In this document: positions 50,160 to 60,344 of the stretch, in pieces
Position numbering within the stretch: position 1 is the first letter of the stretch
How the letters are laid out: each line of letters opens with the position of its first letter
NCBI RefSeq assembly: GCF_042186555.1
Contig: NC_133333.1
Location: 63,235,628 to 63,299,627, forward strand
Direction: 5' to 3'
DNA from: Aquarana catesbeiana
Lineage: Eukaryota > Chordata > Amphibia > Anura > Ranidae
DNA: 64,000 nt
Translations under genes and position numbers: made by a program
The notes under the pieces: generated by a model
What the model was told of the DNA's origin: nothing
Seen by the model: only the letters and a program-made list of their open reading frames with translations
Databases searched by the model: none

Positions 50160-50450
50160 AAAAATGCTTGATCACATAAAGATGCTTAGTCGCACAAGGA
50201 TGCTTGATAGCGCAAGGGTGCTTGATCGCACAGAGAGGCTCGATTGCACAAGGGTGCTTGATTGCACAAGGATGCTTGATCGCACAAGGGTGCTTGGTCG
50301 CACAAAGAGGCTTGATCGCGCAGAAAGGCTTGATCGCATAAAGGTGCTTGATCACATAAAAATGCCGGATCACATAAGGATGCATGATCGCCTAAAGTTC
50401 ATGATCGCCTAAATTTGCATGATCGCCTAAAGATGCGTGGTTGCATAATG
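50160..50450 (+). repeat. 18-bp minisatellite, about 16 units
   Basis: Units resemble atgcttgatcgcacaagg, with variants acataaag and gcctaaag. The 18-bp period keeps one frame open and yields six-residue repeats such as VLDRTE; these are a by-product, not a protein family. It lies in what may be DIRS gag-side sequence. Confidence 0.9.
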
Positions 50451-50961
50451 AGGCATGTTAATACATGTTTACGTAAATATACATGATTCCTCATGATCGC
50501 ATAGGAATACATGTCTGCATAGATACGTGTTGCGGATTGTTGCATAACACGTTTCATAAACGCATGCTTGCTTTACAAAGATGCTTGTTCCATGGCACAC
50601 ATGCTACATGAATGCGTTGTGTACAGCACACACTTTTCATATTCTGCCTAAAAGCATATTTGTATGAACTCATGTTAAAACCATGAACGCACGCTTCCAT
50701 AGAGGCATATTGCTTTAACACATACATTAAAGCTGTATAACCTAGTATGTACTTGTTTTGTCTGGAACTATTTACCCATGTGTTTATTTGCATAAGACTG
50801 CAGAAGTGCCTGAGGGCAGAAGCCTACAAAGCAGAGTCCTAAGGCTTCCTTATAAAGGGGTGCCTCCGCTCAATCGAGGTGGGGAAGACTTCTTCAGTGG
50901 TTTTCAGAAGATTGGCAAGAGGAAACCCAAAACAAATGGGTCCTCTCTTTTGTTTTGTTTT

Positions 50962-51672
50962 CTAGGATCAAACGTTAAAAAAAACGTTTTTTTTGTTGAG
51001 AAAGGAGACAAGCAGGCTGTAAGAGAAGATACCTGCAGAACTGGAGCAGACACAGCACCCATGAACCATCAATGCTTTCTACAAACTTCCTTTTAGACCA
51101 GAAGAGGAATGTACACTGTGGGAGACAGCGAGGGAAGGTGATGCTGTGGTTTTGGACTGACTGATGGCAAAGCGGAGAAGTGGATATCACGCCTGAGGGA
51201 CATACCGGTGGACAGACCATCTTAAGATTTTCCTACAGTCTTTACGGAAATCCATCAGTTGCTCTCCATTCAAGCTTGTTCGACCCAATTGAGCGTACAC
51301 TTTTTTGGGTCCAAACGTTCCGGTAAGCCTCTCCAATATCGGTGGTGGTGTTCCTTTCATCATAGATGTTACGTGCACATTGATACACTTATGGAGCCAT
51401 ATTTGTATTGAGGACTATCACTTTTTTTATAGGAGTCACAAATTCACTGAGGACTTTCATTTTGTTAAATGCACCTTCTCTGCTGATAATCCGCTTTTTT
51501 GAGTTTATTATGATGATGTAATTGTCTTCTCAGGCTATTTTACTCATTCCGATATTAACGCTACACCTATTTTGTTTTTTGATTTATGCACATATGCTAC
51601 TGGCCGTGTTAGCTGCTTATTTTTTAGGGCAGCGCAGAATTATTTGTTTTATTTTGCCTAGGATCAAACGTT
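50962..51672. mobile_element. 681-bp insertion flanked by 15-bp target duplication
   Basis: ctaggatcaaacgtt is present at 50962-50976 and again at 51658-51672, and the DIRS reading FLGSNV-PKDP continues when one copy plus the insert is removed. The insert (50977-51657) starts with A8 and has no long ORF. It contains 'gggacataccggtggacag' and a 'gggtccaaacgttccggta' stretch. A 15-bp duplication suggests target-primed retrotransposition, but family is unknown. Confidence 0.75.
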
Positions 51673-52325
51673 CCCAAGGACCCAGTAAAGAAAAAGTCCT
51701 TCTTTCTGTCACTGGGCCAGTTATCTCAGCGAGTAATAATAGAGGTCCCCTCAGAAGAAAGGGACATGCGGTTTTATTCAAATCTCTTATGGTACCAAAA
51801 CCAAATGGAGATGTCAGACCCATTCTAGATCTCAAGGATCTGAATCACTTCCTAAACATCCGCTCCTTTCGCATGGAGTCAATCCGGTCAGTCGTTTCCA
51901 CCCTACAGGGAGGAGAAGTTCCATCATCAATAGACATCAAAGATGCGTATTTACATGTGCCAATTTTTCCTGCTCACCAGAAGTTTCTGCGGTTTGCGGT
52001 AGAAGAGCGCCACTTTCAGTTCATGGCCTTGCCCTTCACGTTAGCCTTCACTCCCCGGGTATTTACAAAGGTTCTGGCCCCAGTATTAGTAAGACTAAAG
52101 GGCCAGGGTATAGCAGTAATGGCATACCTAGACGATCTACTACTGGTAGATCAGTCAGTAGCACAGTTAAACCAAGGGGTGTCCAGTTATCTGGAACACC
52201 TGGGTTGGATTCTCAATCTAGAGAAATCATCCTTACCACCAGTAAGGAGACTGGAGTATTTGGGCCTGGTCATAGACACAGCCTAGGAAAGGATTTTTTT
52301 TGCCTCAGGCAAAAGTCAACGCTCT
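51673..52325 (+). pseudogene. DIRS-type reverse transcriptase, truncated
   Basis: The RT region reads VPKPNGDVRPILDLKDLN, SSIDIKDAYLHVPIFPAH (motif A Asp), ALPFTLAFTPRVFTK, MAYLDDLLLVDQS (catalytic YLDD) and LNLEKSSLPPVRRLEYLGL. The LPFGLATAP-type segment is altered to LPFTLAFTP. A short -1 slip sits just before LMVPKPN. The frame ends at a TAG (52284-52286) where Gln is expected, and the T8 run at 52294-52301 is one base too long for the following RIFLPQAKVNAL. The Harbinger-like end follows at 52328. Inactive fragment. Confidence 0.85.
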
Positions 52326-52327
52326 AA

Positions 52328-53065
52328 TGCCCCGTACACATGGTCGGATTTTCCGATGGAAAATGTCCGATCGGAGCATGTTGTCGGAAATTCCGACCGT
52401 GTGTGGGCTCCATCGGACATTTTCCATCGGATTTTCCGACACACAAAGTTTGAGAGCAGGCTATAAAATTTTCCGACAACAAAATCCGATCGCGTCAATT
52501 CCGACCGTGTGTGGCCTGTTCCGATGCACAAAGTGCCACGCATGCTCAGAAGAAATTCCTAGACGGAACAGCTCGGTCTGGTAAACTTAGCGTTCGCAAT
52601 GGATACAGCACTTTCGTCACGGTGCAATGTAAAAAATGGTTTAATACAGCGCACTCTCTTCTTCTTTATAATGTGAGAAGAATTAAGTAGTTTTGCTGCT
52701 CATATTCACACAGACTTCTCACAAACTTATTTCTTTATTATTTATCGGGATTCCCTTAATATATTTTGATTTGTCACATCTGACAAAAATATGTTTGTGT
52801 TGTTTGTATTTTTTCAAAGGCTGATCTTTGTTTTATTTTATTTTTAGTTTTACTCCAGAATATTTTTGTGTGTGTTTTGTGTGTCAAGTTACCACAACAC
52901 CATTGATATCTTGTATTATTTAATCTCAAGGAGATTGTTTGGTGTTGGTGTCCCTTGTTAATTTCACATTGTATTTTTGAAATGTACCTGAATCCTCACA
53001 AACAAACTGTCCTTTTAGAAGGAAAACACATGTAGGCAAGTATAATTGAAACCAAAAATCCTTTA
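52328..53065 (+). mobile_element. PIF/Harbinger-like terminal region with internal inverted segments
   Basis: After a possible TWA-type target (TAA, 52325-52327) the end starts tgccccgtacacatggtcgg. Several inverted and direct copies of the gtcggattttccga / tccgaccgtgtgtgg motif lie in 52340-52540. The rest to 53065 is T-rich non-coding DNA. It resembles an abundant ranid Harbinger-type end. The matching right end was not found before 58552. Confidence 0.6.
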
Positions 53066-53278
53066 TTAAGGGATCAGAACCAAACAAAGAGGGAGGCAAC
53101 GCTGGATAAACAGGAGAAATTAGCGAAGCCTTGGACCCCCAGGGCAGACATCAATTCTTGAACATCAAAATTGGTGGCCTGAGGAGTCCATATGTAAGGG
53201 AGTGCAGTCTGGTCCAGAAGTCCCAGAGATCCGGAAAGCAGCAGATGACATCTGTGTCCCCAGGCTGTGGTACCACAA
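53066..53278 (+). pseudogene. Decayed MADF-type exon, plus-strand copy (first part)
   Basis: Aligns by eye with the minus-strand MADF exon at 56690-56490: shared segments include accaaacaaagagg, ggcagacatca, ttggtggcctgaggag, catatgtaagggag and atgacatct.tgtccccagg. Multiple stops. The reading is interrupted by PLE3 and resumes at 55686. Confidence 0.8.
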
Positions 53279-53450
53279 GAAAATAGAAAAGTATATATAG
53301 GGCGCACAAGACTAACGTAGTCTAAACAATGTCTCTATATGAGAGGGCAGTCCAAAAAGGTGCTGGTAATGATGATAATGTGGTCGTGAAGTAATATCTT
53401 CAGCACAAAGGGCTGCAGCTTTAAAAGACTGAAGCAGGATCTATAGGAAC

Positions 53451-53831
53451 ATAAATAAAAAACAAAGGCGCCTCTAAGTGCAGAAGAAAAGCAAATTTTA
53501 ATGCCCCAACTGGGTTCAAAAACACTTACAGGATGGAAGATATGATCAGGCACATCATTAATATGGCTGCATTGGAAGGGGTCACGGTGGAAGAAGCCTT
53601 CAGGGAGATGGATGTGGTTGTCACTGACAGCAGCGAGGTGAAACACTGGAAGCCGCTGTGAAGCCGGCGTCGTCAGCAGGGAGTGACGGCGTACCCGGAA
53701 GTGATGTCATCCACTGAGCGGCTCCGTAACCAGCCTGGACCACAAACACACAGCCAGAGGGGGGATGTGATGTCATAAAAGAGGGACGCGTTTCGGAACC
53801 GTCAATCATTCCTTTATCAACCTGTAGCTAT
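53451..53831 (-). repeat. PLE3 left inverted arm with hammerhead-like motif
   Basis: Reverse complement of 55309-55685 with a few differences. On the minus strand ttgataaagg ... ccgaaacgcgtc (about 53821-53784) shows the PLE hammerhead layout, with TTGATAA in place of CTGATGA, so catalysis is doubtful. Confidence 0.85.
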
Positions 53832-54326
53832 AATGATGACTGAAAATGGTATATATACTAGCAGTGGGCTGGCCGGGGGCGGGGGCAGCAATACAGAGTT
53901 TAATTGGTGACAATAAAAACATTTAAAATACACGTGTAACAACATTCTTAAAAGACTAAAAAAGGCAATATTGGCCTAAGTGATGAAAATAATCAATTTA
54001 AGAAAAATGGAAAAAATGAAAAAAATTAATCGTAAGATTAGAACGATTAAAAGTTGGAAAAAAAAAAACTTGGGCTCAAGCAGGGTGTCTAACAATCAGA
54101 AACCAAAAAACATGCATGCACGAATACACAATATGGATAATTAGAATGTGCAGGCATATGGTATTAGAATTAACATTAAAATTAGGGTAGAAGGGGCATA
54201 TGTATCAAAGATTTCCTTAGTAAGGACTGTATTTGGCACTAAAACAAACATGAGTAAACACTGGCAGTTATAATAAAAAAAAGGCATAGATAAATGTCTA
54301 TAAAAAGATAGAAGGGGAATATAATA

Positions 54327-55300
54327 TCAGAGTATAGCACTAACTTCAAAATCCTCGTTTAACCCTCCAGGGGCTAAAACATTTAATAAGAAAATCCAGT
54401 ACATTTCTCTGTGGCATAATCTTCTATAGCGTTCAGCTGGGGGAAGATCTCTTGGCATTGCCTCAATAACCCATACTCTAAGGCCATCAGTGGACTTATC
54501 ATGGACTTGGAGATAGTGTTTAGGAACACTATGGTTATCTAATCCACCTATAATGAACCGGCGATGTTCGCCGAAACGTTTACGTAATGGCCGGATGGTG
54601 CGTCCTACGTAAAATAGACCGCAGGGACATGTAAGGCAATATACCACATGGTCAGACGAACATGTATGGAAACCTTTTATCGGGTATGTTTTACCTTTAC
54701 CATGGAAGTCTTTCTGGCCATGCACCACAAAACTACAGGTTTTGCAGAGGGGCTTACGGCACTGGTACATCCATGAGATGGCTAGGAAAGTGGGTATGTG
54801 ATGACCCGGAGGCGAGGGTATAGCCTTAAGTTTACTGGGCGCTACCTTACTTTTGATATTGGGTGCCTTTCTGTAGGCAAAATAGGGTCTGTTAGGCAGA
54901 GTAGGAAGAAGATGTTCATCTTGCAATAGTAGAGGCCAATGTTTTTTTACAATATTTTCCATTTGCTTATGTTGAGTATGAAATTGAGTGATGAAACGTA
55001 AATTACTCTTCTGAGTATTAGGACATGGGCGAGGATTCTCAATGGAAGGTATACTTTTATATTGTTGATAGGCTGTTTCTACAAGATTAACAGGAAAACC
55101 CTTTTCAAGAAATTTCTCTTTCAAAATTTCACCTTGAATATCATAGTCCTTCTTCAAGGTGCAGTTCTTTTTTAGCCGACAGAACTGACTCTTGGGTACA
55201 TTATTTAGCCATAGGGGGTGGTGGCAGCTATTGTAGTGAAGGAACGAATTTCCAGCTGTTGGCTTGGTGTAGTTTTTGGCATGTATCTCCTTACCTACCC
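54327..55300 (-). CDS. PLE3 protein C-terminus: RT thumb remnant and GIY-YIG endonuclease
   Basis: The best preserved endonuclease here. The 276-codon frame starts at the ATG at 55157, but the reading is open further upstream (HHPLWLNNVPKSQF, about 55235) to the edge of the inverted arm, so the ATG is not a natural start. It has KEKFLEKGFP, KKHWPLLLQD, PYFAYRKAPN, a Cys cluster (C133, C138, C141, C166), VVYCLTCPCGLFYVGRT at residues 171-187 (GIY-YIG core), LRKRFGEHRR, HDKSTDGLRVW, YWIFLLNVLAPGGLNEDF. The RT palm is absent, consistent with 5' truncation at insertion. It cannot move by itself. Confidence 0.9.
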
Positions 55301-55308
55301 ATCATTAT

Positions 55309-55685
55309 AGCTACAGGTTGATAAAGGAACGATTGACGGTTCCGAAACGCGTCCCTCTTTTATGACATCACATCCCCCGTCTGGCTGTGTGTTTGCGGTC
55401 CAGGCTGGTTACGGAGCCGCTCAGTGGATGACATCACTTCCGGGTACGCCGTCACTCCCTGCTGACGATGCCGGCTTCACAGCGGCTTCCAGTGTTTCAC
55501 CTTGCTGCTGTCAGTGACAACTACATCCATCTCCCTGAAGGCTTCTTCCACCGTGACCCCTTCCAATGCAGCCATATTAATGATGTGCCTGATCATATCT
55601 TCCATCCTGTAAGTGTTTTTGAACCCAGTTGGGGCATTAAAATTTGCTTTTCTTCTGCACTTAGAGGCGCCTTTGTTTTTTATTT
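55309..55685 (+). repeat. PLE3 right inverted arm with hammerhead-like motif
   Basis: Partner of 53451-53831. Plus-strand gttgataaagg at 55317 and ttccgaaacgcgtc ending at about 55353 form the hammerhead-like order with an altered first core. Confidence 0.85.
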
Positions 55686-55772
55686 GTGGTACCACAAAAG
55701 GCTGCATCTTTTGGCCGACCAGACTGAACCCAGGGCCATCACTTTCTGGTCTTCCTTCCACGCTTCCTTCCT
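55686..55772 (+). pseudogene. Decayed MADF-type exon, plus-strand copy (second part)
   Basis: Continues the 53066-53278 exon after PLE3: ggctgcat.ttt.ggc, cagactgaaccca and tcttccttccacgcttcctt align with the minus-strand MADF exon near 56470-56400. Homology ends at about 55772, where the minus-strand gene's C-terminal coding begins, so the two copies are arranged tail to tail. Confidence 0.75.
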
Positions 55773-56770
55773 GGCTGTGGCTCTGCTGTTGGAGATGTGG
55801 CAGGAGGAGGAGTAGGACCTGGAGGAGGAGTAGGACCTGGAGGAGAAGGAGGAGGAGGACCTGGAGGAGGAGGAGGACCATGTGTGAGGTCACAAAGGTG
55901 GGTATCAGATGTTATTTGGCCCCTCAACCCCTTATTGAGAGCCTCCAAAATTAATGACTCACACATGAGTTGTTGGCCCTCCTCCATCCGCTGCATTTTA
56001 CAGGCAATTATGCCAGCAAAGTCCTCCTCCACAGTGTGTGTGTTGCTCCCAGGGCCTCTGTAGCCTTCCAAAAGAGGCCTATGGCAGCCTCCTCTAGGGT
56101 ACTCCTCTTCCTGCCACTTTCTCTTTGCAGGTGTAGGGGAGGGACCTGCATATCAGGCAGCCTGCTCGGCCCGGCCACCTTCTGGCTGAGACTTCCCTGT
56201 GTATGAAAAAGGGACATGGTTGTAATGTTTTGCATCATAAATCACAATCATAAATTAGTACTCCAAACTAACATCTAGTTAACATCATTAATTGGACAAC
56301 CTGAAATATTTAGAGGAATGCTATACCTGGCTCAAGCTGGTCTCCTCCACATGTTGCTGCCTGGAAGGCCCAGGTTGGGCGTCAGAAGCCTCAGCTGGGG
56401 GGGAAGGAAGCGTGGAAGGAAGACTGGAGAGTGATGACCTGGGTTCAGTCTGACCTGCCAGAAAATGCAGCCTGACGTAGTACCACAGCCTGGGGACATA
56501 GATGTCATCTGCTGCTCCGGATCTCTGTGAATCCTGGACTTTCTGGAGCTCCCTTACATATGTGCTCCTCAGGCCACCAATTAGGATCTTCAAATATGTG
56601 ATGTCTGCCGTGGGGATCACCTGCTTCACAATTTCCAACAATTGATCCAGCGCTGCCTTCCTCTTTGTTTGGTTCCTATAATGTGGGTGGTTGATCTCCC
56701 ACAGACAAGGCAGCTCCCTGAACATGTCAATGAATATTGCCATGAAGTCGGTATTATTCAAGATATCCAT
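55739..56770 (-). pseudogene. MADF-domain DNA-binding protein of Harbinger-like element, two exons, one frame slip
   Basis: Exon 1 begins at the ATG at 56770, just after a candidate acceptor (tcttgcag). It reads FMAIFIDMFRELPCLWEI, KAALDQLLEIVKQVIP, LKILIGGLRSTYVRELQKV and YVPRLWYYVRLHFLAG, the pattern of a MADF (Myb/SANT-like) DNA-binding domain, residues ~5-100. A donor CAG/GTATAG at about 56322 and an acceptor (cattttcatacacag on the minus strand, about 56200) join to GSLSQKVAGPSRLPDMQV. Exon 2 continues through EEAAIGLFWKATEALGA, slips frame at the (GT)5 tract 56034-56043, then reads VEEDFAGIIACKMQRMEEG, a Pro-rich stretch and a basic end (GRKRGRKTRK). Such proteins accompany Harbinger transposases. 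Splicing is predicted only. Confidence 0.7.
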
Positions 56771-57060
56771 TTTAACTGCAAGACACAACACAAGACAAAC
56801 CCTAATGTCAGCCAAAACTCTCCTAATCTTGTTACAATATAGGCCTCAATCTAGAAGCAGTATAGGCCCAAGTTTGTCTCTTACCTTCGTTATTACGATC
56901 AGCGCCTCCAATGCTCCTTCCTCCGCTCACAGATCATACGTAATACGCACACGTGTTATGCTTTATACACACTGCGCATGCGTGTAACTCTGCCCGCCCC
57001 TGACATTCTTTCTAGTCTATTCCCCGCCCTTTTTCGCTCGGTGCAGTGGGTGAAGAGCAC
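56771..57060. promoter_or_regulatory. Shared upstream region of divergent MADF and SANT genes
   Basis: The 290 bp between the two start codons holds CpG-bearing GC-rich sequence (56930-57050) with gcgcatgcg, cacacgtgtt and two c-rich boxes (cccgcccct, ccccgccc). The genes diverge from it, so it could act as a bidirectional promoter. Inference from layout. Confidence 0.45.
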
Positions 57061-58455
57061 ATGACGGAGTCAGAGCAGGTGCGTGCTAATTATAGCAACG
57101 AGGAGGAGGAAAGCCCGGATCCTGAAACGTCCCGATCCAGAAGGAGACGATTTAAGGCCACCAATATGTCCTTTGGTGAGATGTTGGAGATGGTGGACAT
57201 CCTGAAGAAGGCCGACTATGACGGGAAGTATGGACCTTACCCCAACCCCAATATCAGAAAGGCCAAGATCATGGTGAAAGTGGTCAAAAGTCTGCACCGG
57301 AATTTCGGGGTACGACGATCGAAAGATCAGCTCAGGAAGCGGTGGTCGGACCTGAAATTAAGAGAGCCCGAGTGCTGCAAAAAAGTAAGTAGTTGTGCTG
57401 TGTTCCTATTCTTTTTGTCTTTATTACGTTCGTGCTGCTCCATATGCTTTTCTTAAGTGTTGTACAGTTTAAAATGGCAACTTTAATGTTCATGGGCCCT
57501 TTATTCGTTCGTATCAAACATCTTTCTTTCGGCCTATAAAACACCATTGTTTAGGCCATATGCATTTGCCAACATTTTTTAGGGCCTACTTGTATGAAAA
57601 ATATTTGGTTGTGTAGATGGGTTTGTTACTATAATGAAATGCAAACTAGATTCTGTGTAAGGAGAGGACACTCAGCAGCTGTTTAGAAATGAAATGCAAA
57701 CTAGATTCTGTGTAAGGAGAGGACACTCAGCAGCTGTTTAGACATCTGGACCCTGGAGCACTAGTGGGGGACACAAGAACACCATTTTTATTAAGGGGCC
57801 AACACAGGTGCTCCAGTGTATACTATAGGGGGGTCTCCATCTGTGAAGCTTGTACAAGACAGGTAAAGTATTGAAGCTTGACAAAGGACAATAAAAATGC
57901 TACATCTTGGAACTCTGCCCAAATAGACAATTATACCCCACTTCCAAGCAATGTTCCATCTTTAGATTTCGGCCATCAAATATCTGTGTGCTAATTATAC
58001 CATTTTTGTTTTACATAGGGGAGAAAAGACTCGGAGGACACCCCTCATCCTAGGAGACCACAGACCCCCCACATCGGGAAGAAGGGGAAATACCCCCAAC
58101 CCAAGCTGAGCAGGAGGAGGAAGAAGATGTGGTGGAAATTGACACCACAACAGGTGAGTGTCTGCGACCACAGGCTCAGGTAAGAGATGGATGCCGGCAG
58201 ATTTTTGATGCCTGTTTTTGTTTGGTTTCTCTCTTTTTAGGTGTTCGTGATGTTGTGGATCGAGATCCTTTCACATCAGAAAGTGCCCAGATCCTGATCG
58301 GGGAGATCATGGGGTGTAATTTAGAATTGGAAAACCTCAAGAAAAAAATCAATGATGTTATTCAAAAAAATAATAACATCATTGATGTTTTGGGCGAATT
58401 TAAAACCCCGCAAAATCACTGTTTTTTGTGTGCTACGATCTTAAAAATGTTTTAG
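57061..58455 (+). pseudogene. Myb/SANT-like protein of Harbinger-like element, three exons, one-base slip
   Basis: Exon 1 (57061-57384) encodes an acidic lead, RSRRRRFKATNMSFGEM and a Myb/SANT-like fold with NPNIRKAKIMVKVVKS and RRSKDQLRKRWSDLKL, similar to NAIF1/MSANTD-type domains that partner Harbinger transposases. The donor is AAAAAA/GTAAGT. Exon 2 (58019-58153; acceptor acatag, donor CAG/GTGAG) begins GRKDSEDTPHPRRP and ends EEDVVEIDTTT; these two readings differ in frame by one base, located at C6 58065-58070. Exon 3 (58241-58455; acceptor ctctttttag) encodes VRDVVDRDPFTSES and a coiled-coil-like LENLKKKINDVIQK. One extra C in exon 2 also makes exon 3 join in phase, which supports the model. 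Confidence 0.72.
57385..58018 (+). other. Predicted intron 1 of SANT gene, with 55-bp tandem duplication
   Basis: Non-coding. A 55-bp segment starting aatgaaatgcaaactagatt is duplicated at 57633 and 57688. Confidence 0.7.
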
Positions 58456-58551
58456 CGATGTTTAGAAAAGCCAAATTTGGAGGATGCACACAGTGTGCCA
58501 ACATGTGCTATCTGCCATCACGGGAGATCAATGGACGCGTTTTGGGGGTGC
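58456..58551 (+). other. Tail of SANT gene region
   Basis: Short non-coding stretch to the point where the AT-rich composite begins (aggcatgtgcatttcg). No Harbinger-like right end is visible. Confidence 0.4.
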
Positions 58552-58868
58552 AACTAGGCATGTGCATTTCGTTTAGTTCCGAATCGAAATTCGGACAAAT
58601 TTTTACATTATTCGGAAATTCGGATGCATCCGAACTTCCGAATTACAAAAGTAAAGAATTTAAACAAATCCGAAAAATCCGAAAAAAAACGAACGAATTC
58701 GAGAACATATTCAAATCTAATTCGAAAACATATTCGAATCGAATTCGAAAACATATTCGAATCGAATTCGAGGACATATTCGAATCGAATTTGAATTGAA
58801 TTTGAAAACAAATTTGAATCGAATTAGAAAAAAAACAATAAGATAGAATATAAAATAATAAAGCAATA

Positions 58869-58940
<72 letters not shown>

Positions 58941-59010
58941 TTTTTTTATTATCCTCTTCTATTGTTTTTTTATGCTTTTCTTTTCTATTATTTTATATTC
59001 TATAATAAAA

Positions 59011-59823
59011 TAAATATATGTGCATGCGCTAAAGGCTATAAATACGTGAACAAAGAATATAATAAATCTATACAATATTGAAAATTACAAACAGTGTCAA
59101 ACGCCTGTGAAGAAAGTGACTAAAATCCACAATTGAATATATGAATAAATGGTAACATGCAACATGCAAAAAAAAAAAAAAAATGTGAGCAAAAAAAGAA
59201 AAAAATCCTTTAAATAATTAACAAAAATATATAAGTGCTACTTGATAAATAAAGTGTCCGAAACCAATTCATACAAATGAATATATCTCAGTCCAAACCA
59301 TTCACAAGAGTATATAAATCAAAGTGCACAATAGTGTCCAAACAAATAGCAGGCATTCCTCATGCTTGTATTTATGAAAAAGTGCTAAATATTCCTCATG
59401 CTCTTCTTAAGAGATGTTGCAAGAGAAGAGCATGAGGAATATTTAGCACTTTTTCATAAATACAAGCATGAGGAATGCCTGTTATTTGTTTGGACACTAT
59501 TGTGCACTTTGATTTATATACTCTTGTGAATGGTTTGGACTGAGATATATTCATTTGTATGAATTGGTTTCGGACACTTTATTTATCAAGTAGCACTTAT
59601 ATATTTTTGTTAATTATTTAAAGGATTTTTTTCTTTTTTTTCTCACATTTTTTTTTTTTGCATGTTGCATGTTGCATGTTACCATTTATTCATATATGCA
59701 ATTGTGGATTTTAGTCACTTTCTTAACAGGCGTTTGACACTGTTTGTAATTTTCAATATTGTATAGATTTATTATATTCTTTGTTCACGTAATTATAGCC
59801 TTTAGCGCATGCACATATATTTA
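59011..59823. repeat. Large near-perfect palindrome, ~397-bp arms
   Basis: Left arm 59011-59407 and right arm 59424-59823 are reverse complements with few differences (for example cgcctgtgaag vs cttaacaggcg, and A-run length), around a 16-base loop. The arms include tagtgtccaaacaaatagc and gaggaatatttagcactttt. It could form a long hairpin in DNA or RNA. Confidence 0.95.
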
Positions 59824-59959
59824 TTATATTTTGGCATATACACGGTATGGAACGTGGTTAGTGTGTGCAGCTGAATTAGGTTCATTTATTCACATTGGAG
59901 GCATTAACCCATTTGTGGCTCACAAGATTTTAGCACTATTTTATATTCTATAATAGTCT

Positions 59960-60257
59960 TTTCAATTCAAATTCATTCTATACGAAATTTGAATTTCGGA
60001 ACATGGCTTCTGAAGTTTAAATTTCATATAGAATGGATTCGAATTTGAATAGAAAAGATTAGAACAGAAAATAATAGAAAAGAATAGACTAGAAAAACAA
60101 TAGAACAGAATAGAAGAAAATATAATATATATATTATATTTTCTCCTATTCTGTTCTATTGTTTTTCTAGTCTATTCTTTTCTATTATTTTGTATTCTAT
60201 TCCAATCTTTTATATTCAAATTTGATTTCGGTCTATATGAAATTCGAATTTTGGAAG

Positions 60258-60344
<87 letters not shown>

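Larger units (their letters stand above)
49847..52325 (+). mobile_element. DIRS-like element, gag-side sequence and reverse transcriptase
   Basis: Starts where the mariner ends and stops where the Harbinger-like terminus begins. It contains short tandem repeats (49847-49935, 50160-50450), an RT-upstream region (RVLRLPYKGVPPLNRGG and KIGKRKPKTNGSSLL at 50830-50960), a 681-bp insert, and a DIRS-type RT. RNase H and tyrosine recombinase are missing, cut off at 52325. Together with 34430-35420 this may be one split element. Confidence 0.65.
53279..55685 (-). mobile_element. Penelope-like element 3 (PLE3), 5' truncated, 12-bp target duplication
   Basis: About 2.4 kb bounded by gtggtaccacaa at 53267-53278 and 55686-55697. 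It has inverted arms at 53451-53831 and 55309-55685, a 172-bp tail (53279-53450) outside the left arm, and the C-terminal part of the PLE protein on the minus strand. It inserted in the plus-strand MADF remnant. Confidence 0.9.

Noticed and set aside
50119..50412. Opposing ORFs of 88 and 95 codons with six-residue repeats
   Set aside because: Created by an 18-bp minisatellite, open on both strands; not evidence for a protein.
55797..56206. Gly/Pro-rich plus-strand ORFs
   Set aside because: They overlap the minus-strand MADF exon 2 and come from its Pro-rich simple sequence.
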